DNA from: Aurantiacibacter sediminis
Lineage (GTDB): Bacteria > Pseudomonadota > Alphaproteobacteria > Sphingomonadales > Sphingomonadaceae
DNA: 64,000 nt
Assembly: GCF_016019885.1 (NCBI RefSeq)
Contig: NZ_JAEANY010000001.1
Location: 986,501 to 1,050,500 of the forward strand
Direction of reading: 5' to 3'
Within the stretch, counting starts at the first letter, position 1. Every line of letters starts with the position of its first letter. Shown here one piece after another: positions 1 through 8,617 of this stretch. Both the position numbers and the translations under genes were made by a program. The notes beneath the pieces were generated by a model. The model did not search any database and was not told where the DNA came from. It saw only the letters and a list, made by a program, of their open reading frames with translations.

Positions 1-795
1 GATGGGCAGGTTCTGGTCCGGCAGGGAGGATGCCACATCAAGGCGAACATTCTCGATCTGCTCGTAAACGACGCCGGTTTCCGGATCGCGGAACTTGATC
101 GTGTAATCCACGCCGCCCGATAGGCCGGTAAATTCGTAAAAACCGTTCTCATCGGTGACGATCGAACCGATCAGCGTATCGCCATCGAACAATTCGACGA
201 TCCAGCCGCCAAGGCGCGTATCGCCGTCATCGAGATCGCGGTCGCCATCCTGGTCTCGGAAAACTGTGCCCGAAAGCGTGCTGTCCGGAGCCACGACTTC
301 GATCGTGACCGTAGCAATTTCGCAATTGGTCGGCGCATCGATCTGGCAGATCTGGTAATCGAAGGAGTAGTCGCCCGAGCCCGTTCCTGGCGCAACACCG
401 ACATCGCCCGTTACCGGGTCGAAAGTGATGCCGGTAGGCAAGGCCGATCCCGGCGCCAGCGAGACGACGGTAGTGTTTGCGGCTGCTGGATTTCCATCAA
501 TAGTATCACCACCAAAGACATTGAGAACACCGGCCTGGCCGGTATTGCCATTGATATCGAAAGCGCTGTCATCGACCGCGATGATGGTCGCCAGCAAAAC
601 GTCCTCATCCGTCGCGGTATTGTCTGCAGTATTGGCGTCGATGGCACCCCCGCCGACTGAGACAGTGGCCGTGTTGGACACGTCCCCTGCCAGCAGTGCG
701 GCGGGTGTTGCCACCGCGAGGAAAGGCAGGATGCTGGTGAGCATCCGCGCAAGCGGCAAGCTTGGCAAACCCAGATTGTTTTGAAGGGAATACAT
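1..795 (-). CDS. Exported SdrD/B-like repeat protein, N-terminal part (runs off left edge)
   Basis: This frame is open from an ATG at 795 to the window edge, giving 265 codons without a stop. The N-terminus is a long n-region followed by a hydrophobic stretch (RMLTSILPFLAVATPAALLAG), which looks like a signal peptide. A NTATVSV motif follows, then an Ig-like region (about residues 70-170). A module starting SGTVFRDQDGDRDLDDGD (about 178-195) resembles the calcium-binding SdrD B-like/prealbumin-like domains of surface adhesins. The RMLTS signal region matches that of the upstream neighbour at 838-3054, so the two are probably tandem paralogues in one operon, separated by 42 bases. Function is unknown; adhesion or surface-layer roles are guesses. 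The C-terminus and anchoring are outside the window. Confidence 0.8.
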   Translation of the reverse strand, partial: MYSLQNNLGLPSLPLARMLTSILPFLAVATPAALLAGDVSNTATVSVGGGAIDANTADNTATDEDVLLATIIAVDDSAFDINGNTGQAGVLNVFGGDTIDGNPAAANTTVVSLAPGSALPTGITFDPVTGDVGVAPGTGSGDYSFDYQICQIDAPTNCEIATVTIEVVAPDSTLSGTVFRDQDGDRDLDDGDTRLGGWIVELFDGDTLIGSIVTDENGFYEFTGLSGGVDYTIKFRDPETGVVYEQIENVRLDVASSLPDQNLPI

Positions 796-837
796 GAGCT
801 TGTTGCCTATGCCTTTGCCTGTTCCTCGCACTTGGCC

Positions 838-3054
838 TTAGTTGACCGAGCAGCTGTAGGTGATGGTCACATTCTGGTTCGCACCGATGGTGCCCAGCGT
901 GATGCCCGCACCCTGCAGATCGCCAACTTCTGGCGTTCCAGCCGGTGCACCTGCCGGAGCCGTGCCGCCGAATGTGATCGTACCGTTTGCAGGGCAGCTG
1001 AGGCCTGGTCCCGGAGTATCCGTGACAAGTGCGCCAACCGCTGCATCCGGACCCGCATTGGCCACGGTCAGGACGTAGGTGACGGTATCGCCCGAGCGGA
1101 CTTCGGTGACGTTGTTGGTCTTCGCGATCGAGAGGTTGACCACTGCGCCCACTACGACGGTGGCAATTGCGGTATCGCAATTGTCAGGGTCGGCAGTTTC
1201 ACAGATCTGATACTCGACACTGTAGGTACCAGGGGTCGCGCCGGAAGGCACAGTGAGCGTGCCGTCGGCATTTATCGTAACACCCGTCAGCCCGTCATCG
1301 TTCACGATGGTCGGGATCACTGCAGTGTCCGCGAACGTAGCGCCATTCAGCGTGTCGTTGGGGAAGACGCTCGCCGTGCTGCCGCCGGTCGAGGGGATGG
1401 ACGTGCCGGAGAAGTCATTGTTGTTCGCAATGATGCTGTTGATGACAGTGACCGCTTCGGTGAGGTCATCGCCGACGGTGCTCGGATCGCTTTGATCGCC
1501 AGCCGCCGCCGTGGTGACGTTGGTGATCGTATTGCCCTCCTGGCCCACATTGACAGTACCCTCAAGCGTCAGCGTCGCGCTTTCGCCGTTGAGAAGCGTG
1601 CCGACAGACCAGACACCGGTTCCCGCTGCATAGGTGCCACCCGATGCACTACCCGTGGCGGTGATGCCGCCATTATTGGCAGTCGCGGTGAGGCCAGCAG
1701 GCAGTACGTCGGTGAGCGAGACATTGGTCGCGGTATCGCCGCCATTGTTTGTGACGGTGATTTCGAAAGTCACCGTATCGCCTACACCCGGCTCTGCAGT
1801 GCCCGATGCGAGGACTTTGACGGTCTGCAGGTTTGCAACACCGCCAACCACAATAGTGGCAATGGCCGTATCGCAATTGTCCGTGTCTGCCGCTTCGCAG
1901 ATCTGGTAGACCACATCATAGGTGCCCGGTGTCGAGCTGGCAGGCACGCTCAGCGTACCGTCCGCATTGATGGTGATACCCGTCAGGCCATCTTCATCGA
2001 TGATAGTCGGGATCACCGCAGTATCAGCAAAGGCTGCGCCATTCAGCGTATCGTCGCTGAAGACGCTTGCAGTATCGCCGCCGGTCGACAGGATAGGCGT
2101 GCCCGAGAAATCATCGTTATTCGCGATGATCGTGTTGATGACGGTGACGCTTTCATCCAGATCGTCGCCGCCTGCTTCGGGATCGTTTTGATCGCCGGTG
2201 GCCGCAGTGGTTACGTTGGTGATTGTGTTGCCTTCTTGGCCGGCATCCACCGTACCTTCAAGCGTCAGCGTAGCGGTTTCGCCGTCAAGCAGCGTGCCGA
2301 TGGTCCATACACCGTTGGTGGCATTGTAGGATCCGCCCGTCGAACTGCCGGTGCCTGCAACGCCGCCATTGTTCGCGGTCGCAGTGAGGCCAGCGGGCAG
2401 GGCATCTGTCAGCGTGACATTGGTTGCCGTATCGCCGCCATTATTGGTGACGGTGATGGAGAAGGTAACGGTATCGCCAACCGCGGGTTCTGTCGTGCCG
2501 GAGCCGAGAACCTTAATCGTCTGCAAGTCTGCCACGCCGCCGACCAGGATGGTCGCAATGGCCGTGTCGCAGTTCGTTGTGCCGGCTTCGCAAAGCTCAT
2601 ATTCGACATTGTATGTTCCGGGGGGTGTGCCTGCTGGAATCGTGATTGTGCCATCGGTCCCGATAGTGACGCCGGTCAGACCGTCATCATCGACGATAGT
2701 CACGTCTACGGCCGAATCTGCAAACGCAGCGCCGTTCAGTGTGTCATTGACAAAGACTGTCGAAGTCGCACCGCCTGTCGAAAGGATCGGCGTGCCGGTG
2801 AAATCATCGTTCTCCGCAACGACAACCGCAAGCAGCGTGTCAGTGTCGGTCGCGCTATTATTGCTCGTGTCCGTGTCCGTGGCACCCGGGGGCGCGGCCA
2901 CCGTCGCGGTGTTCTCCACGTCCTGCGCATAGGCAGCGCCCGGGATAGCAACGGCAATGAAGGGAATCGCACTTGTCAGCATCCGGCCCATTGGCAGGCG
3001 CGGGATGGCGGCAATATGCGGGGCTACGCGAAAGTCCTGTGTTTGAGTCATCAT
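838..3054 (-). CDS. Exported DUF11-type tandem-repeat surface protein (738 aa)
   Basis: A signal-like segment (RMLTSAIPFIAVAIPGAAYA, probable cleavage after A43) follows an unusually long 24-residue n-region. The mature protein is acidic, rich in Thr, Gly, Asn and Asp, and built from units of about 231 residues starting near 81, 313 and 545. Each unit pairs an NDDFxGTPILSTGG Ig-like section holding a CD/CET pair with a DUF11-type section (VGDTVTFxITVTNNGGDTATN). The third unit switches after its Ig part to a diverged DUF11 domain ending YSCSVN. Such proteins are usually large bacterial surface or adhesin proteins; no sortase or autotransporter signal is visible. The start lies one base beyond the stop of the upstream gene, so the two are co-transcribed. 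The long open frame on the opposite strand here is a composition artefact. Confidence 0.85.
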   Translation of the reverse strand: MMTQTQDFRVAPHIAAIPRLPMGRMLTSAIPFIAVAIPGAAYAQDVENTATVAAPPGATDTDTSNNSATDTDTLLAVVVAENDDFTGTPILSTGGATSTVFVNDTLNGAAFADSAVDVTIVDDDGLTGVTIGTDGTITIPAGTPPGTYNVEYELCEAGTTNCDTAIATILVGGVADLQTIKVLGSGTTEPAVGDTVTFSITVTNNGGDTATNVTLTDALPAGLTATANNGGVAGTGSSTGGSYNATNGVWTIGTLLDGETATLTLEGTVDAGQEGNTITNVTTAATGDQNDPEAGGDDLDESVTVINTIIANNDDFSGTPILSTGGDTASVFSDDTLNGAAFADTAVIPTIIDEDGLTGITINADGTLSVPASSTPGTYDVVYQICEAADTDNCDTAIATIVVGGVANLQTVKVLASGTAEPGVGDTVTFEITVTNNGGDTATNVSLTDVLPAGLTATANNGGITATGSASGGTYAAGTGVWSVGTLLNGESATLTLEGTVNVGQEGNTITNVTTAAAGDQSDPSTVGDDLTEAVTVINSIIANNNDFSGTSIPSTGGSTASVFPNDTLNGATFADTAVIPTIVNDDGLTGVTINADGTLTVPSGATPGTYSVEYQICETADPDNCDTAIATVVVGAVVNLSIAKTNNVTEVRSGDTVTYVLTVANAGPDAAVGALVTDTPGPGLSCPANGTITFGGTAPAGAPAGTPEVGDLQGAGITLGTIGANQNVTITYSCSVN
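1120..2814 (-). repeat. Long in-frame tandem DNA repeat, period about 693-696 bp
   Basis: The motif reading GCCGGTCGA on the plus strand, and its flanks, recurs at 1384 and 2080, with a close variant (GCCTGTCGA) at 2773. The spacings are 696 and 693 bases, or 232 and 231 codons. Similarity is visible at nucleotide level over whole units, with mostly synonymous changes, so the repeats are related by duplication. Two full units and a partial third are present. Confidence 0.8.
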
Positions 3055-3055
3055 T

Positions 3056-4234
3056 TTAATTCACCTGGCAAGAGTAAGTGAGAGTGGTCGATTGACCGGT
3101 CGAGAGCGTGCCGAGAGCAATTCCCGACCCGGTTAAATTTCCGATTGTGAAGGTCCCTGGGGGCACACCGTCTCCCGCAATCGAAACGAGATCGTTTGGA
3201 TCGCAGGAAAGCTGCGCGTTGGGGGCGTCGGTAACGATGGCGCCTTCGATGTCGTCGCCGCCATTGTGGGACACCGTAATGGTGTAGGTAGTCGTCGAAC
3301 CGGAGAAGACTTCGGAAGTGCCGTTCGTTTTCGCGACTGAAAGGTCTGCCTCAGTCGCGGATGTCAGGACCAGTTCCGTCGTGATCGGACGGTGATTGCA
3401 GCCTGAGGAAATCCCGACCCTGTCACCCAATGTCGCATCGCTGCGGGTGTTGTTGAAATACAGGATTCGTCCGAAGGCGAAGCCGGGACCCGTCGTGATA
3501 TCGTCATCGGTTGCTATGAGGAACGGATTGGTCGGATATGTGAAGGGCGTCGCGTCATTGGTACCCACGCCGATACCGGCGATAACCGATGATCCAGAAG
3601 GCGCTGTGACGGTTGGCAATTGAAGGTTGCCGCCAGCCGTTCCGCCGGGAGGAGTGCCGGATCCGATACAACCGGTGTTGAAACTGGCGCTTGTGGGGAT
3701 CCCCCCTTGGTCGACATTACGGAAACTGGTGAATGACACCGCAGCACCCATGCCGTTGGCGTTGCTGCTGCTAAAGCCGTTGGAGCCATAGCGAAGTTGG
3801 ATCGTGACACTGCCGGTTGCAGGAAGATCGCTTTCTTGAAAAACGGCGACCGTCATCTTGTTGGCTTTGGAAAGCGTGGTGACGGAGTTTGTCGCGCGCC
3901 CGATAATGCGGCCTGTCCGGCCGTTCAGGGCAATTTCGTTCAGCTCGACGACTGTGTTGAGGAAGTATTCATGATAGACGATGACCACTACGGCGCGCTC
4001 ATTCCCGGGGCCCGGATCGAACGTGAAATTGATCGTATCTTCGTTCGCACCGCCACCATTGGTAAGGTTCTGCGCGCGGTGCTTCGTCAGAATATTATTG
4101 GTTTCGATAACCTGCGCCGATGCGGGGACTGCAAGAAATGAAAGCGCGAGGACGCACAGCAGCACTGCGAGGTAACGCGCTGTGGCAAAAACCCCCGTCT
4201 GCTGCCTATCATCTCCGACCTTGGCAAAAGCCAT
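3056..4234 (-). CDS. Exported DUF11-domain protein (392 aa)
   Basis: The N-terminus holds a classical signal peptide (hydrophobic core LAVLLCVLALSFLAV, cleavage motif ASA near residue 40). A β-rich domain of roughly 240 residues follows (residues about 45-285), including INFTFDPGPGNERAVVVIVY and a stretch resembling extracellular adhesin-type domains. The C-terminal 100 residues are a DUF11 domain (VAKTNGTSEVFSGSTTTYTI) ending in the same YSCQVN/YSCSVN motif as the next gene. It is the first gene of the three-gene minus-strand run and ends one base before the start of the 738-residue repeat protein. Function is not known. The shared C-terminal cap argues that the three proteins are secreted and assembled in the same way. 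Confidence 0.82.
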   Translation of the reverse strand: MAFAKVGDDRQQTGVFATARYLAVLLCVLALSFLAVPASAQVIETNNILTKHRAQNLTNGGGANEDTINFTFDPGPGNERAVVVIVYHEYFLNTVVELNEIALNGRTGRIIGRATNSVTTLSKANKMTVAVFQESDLPATGSVTIQLRYGSNGFSSSNANGMGAAVSFTSFRNVDQGGIPTSASFNTGCIGSGTPPGGTAGGNLQLPTVTAPSGSSVIAGIGVGTNDATPFTYPTNPFLIATDDDITTGPGFAFGRILYFNNTRSDATLGDRVGISSGCNHRPITTELVLTSATEADLSVAKTNGTSEVFSGSTTTYTITVSHNGGDDIEGAIVTDAPNAQLSCDPNDLVSIAGDGVPPGTFTIGNLTGSGIALGTLSTGQSTTLTYSCQVN

Positions 4235-4452
4235 TTGTCATCACCTGCATTGAGTCCAAGTTCAGGATCTCCGCGCAGGTGCAGCCGAGCTAAGGCGTTA
4301 ACCATGAGCTTCATCGCATCTACGTAAAGTTCCTAGGCCGGGAATGAAGGTTATTGGTTAATAAACAGTAACGAGCGCACGAAATTTAATGCACCTTACT
4401 GAAAGGTTGTCAGTGCGCCTTGGATCGAAGCGATATGTATTCAAGACGCAAA

Positions 4453-4486
4453 AAAGGGCCCGAACCGCTCAGGTTCAGGGCCCTTT
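4453..4486 (-). terminator. Rho-independent terminator after the porin gene
   Basis: The arms AAAGGGCCCGAACC and GGTTCAGGGCCCTTT form a GC-rich hairpin. Read on the minus strand it is followed by a T-run (complement of 4450-4455). It lies 26 bases past the porin stop codon. It is the only structured element seen in the 277-base gap 4235-4511, which must also hold the promoter of the repeat-protein operon. Confidence 0.85.
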
Positions 4487-4511
4487 GAAGTACGCTCAGC
4501 GTTCGGAGAGA

Positions 4512-5903
4512 TCAGAACGCGTAGCGGGTTGAAAGCTGGATCTTTTGCAAATTGCCGGAGCGGCCATCTTCGAGCTGTCGCTCGGCATACATATACTCGA
4601 TCCCGACATCGAGGCGCGAGACCGGCGAGTAGACGAGGTTGACGAAGGCGTTCCAGCTTTCGTCGGTCACTTGGTTGCCTGTCAGCATCACCGGGTTGTC
4701 AGCCCGGAAGTACGAACCGGCGATCGTTGAGCGCAGATTGTCATCCCAGAAATGGCGGAAAGCTGCAAAGCCCGAATAGGTGAAAATCGGATCAAGATTG
4801 CCGTCGAGATCAAGCGCAGCATCGTTCACGATATTGAGGCCGATATAGCGGCCAAGGCCATCGCCGACGGTGCCCATAAAGCGGAAATCATCCCGCTCAC
4901 CAATGCCGATACGACCTGAAAGGCTCAGCCCGTAGCCAAGCGCAGAATCGTCACCCATGCCAAAATCGTCATCGGCAATATTCAGACTGCGGACGATGCC
5001 TGCGGCCGTTAGCGAAACGCCATCACCGGCATAATTATAGCGGACCACCACATCCGGCATGGTGTCGTCGCCGGCAAGCAATCTGCCGCCAGTTGGCGTC
5101 GTTACAACCGTTTCGGGTTGCTCGACGGCAACCTGCAAGCCGCCATTGGTATACCGAACCATGGGCTGGCGATCGAAGACAGTGCCCGGCGTCGTGCCGA
5201 TAAAGTCCATCGATTCAGGGAGCGCGCCAACGTTCTGGAACGTCGACCATGTCTGGCCAAGCAGCCAATCGCCATAAGTTAGGTATGCCTGCCGCAGGCG
5301 CGGTTCGTAACTGTTTGAAATCCGCTCGTCCCCGCCAGGGGTGACCATGAAGTCGATTTCGATATGGGAGCGCAGCGGGGTGCCTGTGCCCACGTCGGTT
5401 GAGGTGCCGAAGGTCACGCGCGTCTGGCGCGCAGAGAAGTCGGTGTCCCACCCTGATGCCTCACCGCCGACCGGAATCGCGCCAGGGATCAGGAAGTCTC
5501 GCGTGATCGAGCCATCGGGCAGCTGTCCGCCACTGGTGCGCAGCGAGAGTGCATCGAGCTTGACGTAGCCGCCGAGCGTGAACCGGGTATTGCCGATGCC
5601 AAAGCCATCGCGGTCCTGCTCTTCGCTAACCGTTTCGACCTGCGCGGCAAGATCTGCCTGTTCGCCGCGCATCTGGGTGGTTTCTGCCATTACCAGATCG
5701 GCAGTCGCGGCAATGTCCGCCTGTTGCTGCGCGTCAATATCCTGCTGCGCATCGAGCCGCTCGACAAGTCCTGACACCAAAGCCTCCAACCGGTCCAGCC
5801 GGTCTTCAATGCTGGCTTCCTGCGCCAACGCGGTCGCCGGCATGAGGCATGATGCGCCGACCAGAGCAGCGCAAAAACCTTTGCGAAAATTGAATGTCTG
5901 CAT
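4512..5903 (-). CDS. DcaP-type trimeric outer-membrane porin
   Basis: 463 residues from the ATG at 5903, chosen because GGGAGGG lies just before it; an ATG 48 bases upstream has no comparable site. A signal peptide (cleavage at ALAQ) is followed by a coiled-coil region (residues about 30-80, EDRLDRLEALVSGLVERL). The β-barrel opens FTLGGYVKLDAL and ends in an aromatic residue (STRYAF), as outer-membrane barrels do. Motifs such as DTDFSARQTRVTF and a QTWSTF strand fit the DcaP family, which forms channels for small anionic substrates and dicarboxylates. It is divergent from acetyl-CoA synthetase, which suggests a role in uptake of carboxylates, but the substrate is inferred only. Confidence 0.85.
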   Translation of the reverse strand: MQTFNFRKGFCAALVGASCLMPATALAQEASIEDRLDRLEALVSGLVERLDAQQDIDAQQQADIAATADLVMAETTQMRGEQADLAAQVETVSEEQDRDGFGIGNTRFTLGGYVKLDALSLRTSGGQLPDGSITRDFLIPGAIPVGGEASGWDTDFSARQTRVTFGTSTDVGTGTPLRSHIEIDFMVTPGGDERISNSYEPRLRQAYLTYGDWLLGQTWSTFQNVGALPESMDFIGTTPGTVFDRQPMVRYTNGGLQVAVEQPETVVTTPTGGRLLAGDDTMPDVVVRYNYAGDGVSLTAAGIVRSLNIADDDFGMGDDSALGYGLSLSGRIGIGERDDFRFMGTVGDGLGRYIGLNIVNDAALDLDGNLDPIFTYSGFAAFRHFWDDNLRSTIAGSYFRADNPVMLTGNQVTDESWNAFVNLVYSPVSRLDVGIEYMYAERQLEDGRSGNLQKIQLSTRYAF

Positions 5904-6049
5904 GATACCCTCCCAATCTCTTTTATTGGAACGGGTTGTCGCTCCGATCATGGGATGGGCACAATTAGCCTAACGTATTACGACCTATGTCTGAGTCAGC
6001 CGCTCGCCTGCGATGCTTTAGGCTCGCGCAAAAATGGGAGGTCTCCAAA

Positions 6050-7975
6050 ATGAGCACTATCGTTCAGCATCCATCGCCCCCGGCTAGCGCCAATTGCACT
6101 CCGGCAGAATATGACGCGCATTATCAGCGCTCTATCGACGACCCGGATGGTTTCTGGCTTGAGCAGGCAGAGCGGCTGGACTGGATGACCAAGCCAACCA
6201 AGGCAGGCGAGTGGTCTTTCGATCCTGCCGAAATCACCTGGTATGCCGATGGCTCGCTCAACCTTTGCCACAATGCAGTTGACCGCCACTTTGAGACGCG
6301 CGGCGACCAGACCGCCTTCATTTTTGAGCCGGACGATCCTGCAACCCCGGGCCGAAGCCTGACCTATCGGGAGCTGCACACAGAAGTCGTGCGGATGGCG
6401 AATGCTCTGAAAGCAATTGGGGTCTCGAAGGGGGACCGGGTCACGCTCTATATGCCGATGATCGTGGAGGGCGCAGTCGCAATGCTCGCCTGCGCGCGGC
6501 TGGGGGCGATCCACTCGGTGGTGTTTGGCGGTTTCTCTCCGGAAGCGCTCGCGGGCCGGATCGAGGCTTGTGAAAGCCGCTTCGTCGTGACCGCAGACGA
6601 AGGCCTCCGAGGCACCAAGCGCGTGCCGCTGAAGGCCAATGTCGATGCCGCGCTGGAGTTTGACGGTGTCGATGTCTCAAGCGTGCTTGTCATCAAGCAT
6701 ACAGGCGGCGCGATCGAGATGAAGGAAGGCCGCGATCACTGGTATGCCGATGTCGCCAGCGATGATGAGTGCCCCTGCGCGGAAATGAACGCGGAAGACC
6801 CGCTGTTCATCCTCTACACCAGTGGCTCAACCGGAAAGCCGAAGGGGGTTTTGCATACCACCGGCGGCTATGCGGTATGGGTGGCGACCACTTTCCATTT
6901 CACGTTCGACTACCAGCCGGGTGAAGTCTTCTGGTGCAGCGCCGATATCGGCTGGGTGACCGGGCATAGCTATGTGACCTATGGCCCGCTCATCAATGGT
7001 GGCACCAGTGTGATTTTTGAAGGCGTCCCGAACTATCCCGATCACGGCCGCTTCTGGGAAGTTATCGCCAAGCACCAGGTCAACATCTTCTACACCGCGC
7101 CAACGGCGATCCGCGCGCTGATGCGTGAAGGCGATGATCATGTGACAAAGCATGATCGCTCGAGCCTGCGCATTCTCGGCACAGTAGGAGAGCCGATCAA
7201 TCCTGAAGCATGGCGCTGGTATTACGAGGTGGTTGGGGAAAGCCGCTGCCCCATCGTCGATACTTGGTGGCAGACCGAGACGGGCGGCCACATGATCACA
7301 ACGCTTCCCTATGCCAGCGACATGAAGCCGGGCAGCGCCGGCAAGCCCTTCTTTGGCGTGCAGCTGCAATTGGTCGACAACGACGGCAACGTTCTGGAAG
7401 GCGCGAATGAGGGTAATCTGTGCGTCACCGCAAGCTGGCCCGGGCAGGCGCGCACTGTTTACGGCGACCATGATCGCTTCATTGAGGCCTATTTCAGCAC
7501 ATTCAAAGGCAAGTATTTCACCGGGGACGGCTGCCGTCTGGACGGAGACGGGTTCTATTGGATCACAGGCCGCGTTGACGATGTGATCAATGTGTCCGGC
7601 CATCGAATGGGGACGGCCGAAGTTGAGAGCGCGCTTGTGCTGCATCCCGCCGTCGCAGAGGCGGCAGTCGTGGGATATCCGCACGATATCAAGGGGCAGG
7701 GCATTTATTGCTATGTCACCACGATGGAGGGCGTGGACGAAACGGACGAGCTTTACGCTGAGCTGCGCGCGCATGTTCGCAAGGAAATCGGACCGATCGC
7801 AACGCCCGATCATCTGCACTTTACCGACGGCCTGCCGAAGACGCGTTCGGGCAAGATCATGCGGCGCATTCTGCGCAAGATCGCGGAGAATGATTACGGC
7901 TCGCTTGGAGACACATCGACGCTGGCCGATCCGTCATTGGTGGACAGGCTGATAGAAGGGCGGCAGAACCGCTGA
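6050..7975 (+). CDS. acs: Acetyl-CoA synthetase (AMP-forming)
   Basis: Activates acetate to acetyl-CoA through acetyl-AMP in the cytoplasm. The start at 6050 (MSTIVQ) has GGGAGG eight bases upstream, giving 641 residues, close to the usual 650; a longer frame from 5987 lacks such a site. Seen are the ANL P-loop [19 protein letters not shown], the hinge region [17 protein letters not shown] and the C-terminal [14 protein letters not shown]. That last motif carries the catalytic lysine which in this family is controlled by acetylation. The gene starts 146 bases from the divergent porin. It is followed after three bases by a LuxR-type response regulator, so the two are very probably one transcript. 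Propionyl-CoA synthetase is a less likely alternative. Confidence 0.95.
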   Translation: MSTIVQHPSPPASANCTPAEYDAHYQRSIDDPDGFWLEQAERLDWMTKPTKAGEWSFDPAEITWYADGSLNLCHNAVDRHFETRGDQTAFIFEPDDPATPGRSLTYRELHTEVVRMANALKAIGVSKGDRVTLYMPMIVEGAVAMLACARLGAIHSVVFGGFSPEALAGRIEACESRFVVTADEGLRGTKRVPLKANVDAALEFDGVDVSSVLVIKHTGGAIEMKEGRDHWYADVASDDECPCAEMNAEDPLFILYTSGSTGKPKGVLHTTGGYAVWVATTFHFTFDYQPGEVFWCSADIGWVTGHSYVTYGPLINGGTSVIFEGVPNYPDHGRFWEVIAKHQVNIFYTAPTAIRALMREGDDHVTKHDRSSLRILGTVGEPINPEAWRWYYEVVGESRCPIVDTWWQTETGGHMITTLPYASDMKPGSAGKPFFGVQLQLVDNDGNVLEGANEGNLCVTASWPGQARTVYGDHDRFIEAYFSTFKGKYFTGDGCRLDGDGFYWITGRVDDVINVSGHRMGTAEVESALVLHPAVAEAAVVGYPHDIKGQGIYCYVTTMEGVDETDELYAELRAHVRKEIGPIATPDHLHFTDGLPKTRSGKIMRRILRKIAENDYGSLGDTSTLADPSLVDRLIEGRQNR

Positions 7976-7978
7976 GCA

Positions 7979-8617
7979 ATGACAGAGCGGATCATCATCG
8001 CAGACGACCATCCGCTGTTTCGTGCAGCGCTCGGCCATGCGGTCGCGAGCGTTTGGCCCGATGCCACGGTAATCGAAGCCTCCAGCGCTGGCGAAGCGCG
8101 TGCGGCACTGGCTGAACCCGCCGAATGCCTGCTGCTCGACCTGCATATGGAAGACTCCAATGGGCTCAGCGTCCTCATGGACGTGCGGCAGGATTATCCC
8201 GCCGTCCCGGTGGTGATAGTGTCGGCCAGTGAAGAGCCTCGCGTCTATAGCGCAGCAGCGCAGCTAGGCGCGGCGGCATTCATACCGAAATCCGCCAGCC
8301 TACCGGTCCTGCGCGAAGCACTTCAGGCGGTGCGCGAAGGCGACAATTGGTTTCCCGATACAGGCGATGAAGTCGAAGACGATGATCTGGCGCGGATCAG
8401 CTCGTTGACACCAGCGCAGCGCCGCATCCTGGAACACATGCGAGCAGGCTTGCTCAACAAGCAGATCGCTTATGAGCTATCGATCAGCGAGGCGACGGTG
8501 AAAGCGCACATCACTGCCATTTTCCGCAAGCTGAATGTGATCAGCCGGACGCAGGCGGCGATGCTGGCCGCGAAACTCGACGTCGATCAGCCCGCGGCGG
8601 ACTCCACGACGTCCTGA
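7979..8617 (+). CDS. NarL/LuxR-family response regulator, CrbR-like
   Basis: 212 residues. The receiver domain has the acidic pair DD at 9-10, the phospho-acceptor D54 (LLLDLHM) and the conserved lysine in FIPKSA. The C-terminal LuxR-type helix-turn-helix spans about 145-205 (LTPAQRRILEHMRAGLLNKQIA). It begins three bases after the acs stop and ends inside the convergent hybrid kinase gene. In Vibrio and Pseudomonas a regulator of this type (CrbR) partnered with a symporter-fused kinase (CrbS) activates acs. The same trio here makes acs the likely target. Assigning the CrbR role rests on context and architecture, not on a matched sequence. Confidence 0.9.
   Translation: MTERIIIADDHPLFRAALGHAVASVWPDATVIEASSAGEARAALAEPAECLLLDLHMEDSNGLSVLMDVRQDYPAVPVVIVSASEEPRVYSAAAQLGAAAFIPKSASLPVLREALQAVREGDNWFPDTGDEVEDDDLARISSLTPAQRRILEHMRAGLLNKQIAYELSISEATVKAHITAIFRKLNVISRTQAAMLAAKLDVDQPAADSTTS

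Noticed and set aside
781-3081. Long plus-strand open frame (766 codons) opposite the repeat protein
   Set aside because: It is antisense to a well-formed exported repeat protein, is rich in Arg/Asp/Ala/Gly low-complexity sequence, has no domain or signal and arises from the repetitive codon pattern.
6827-7819. 330-codon minus-strand frame inside acs
   Set aside because: It is fully antisense to a conserved enzyme, has no ribosome site and no recognisable family.
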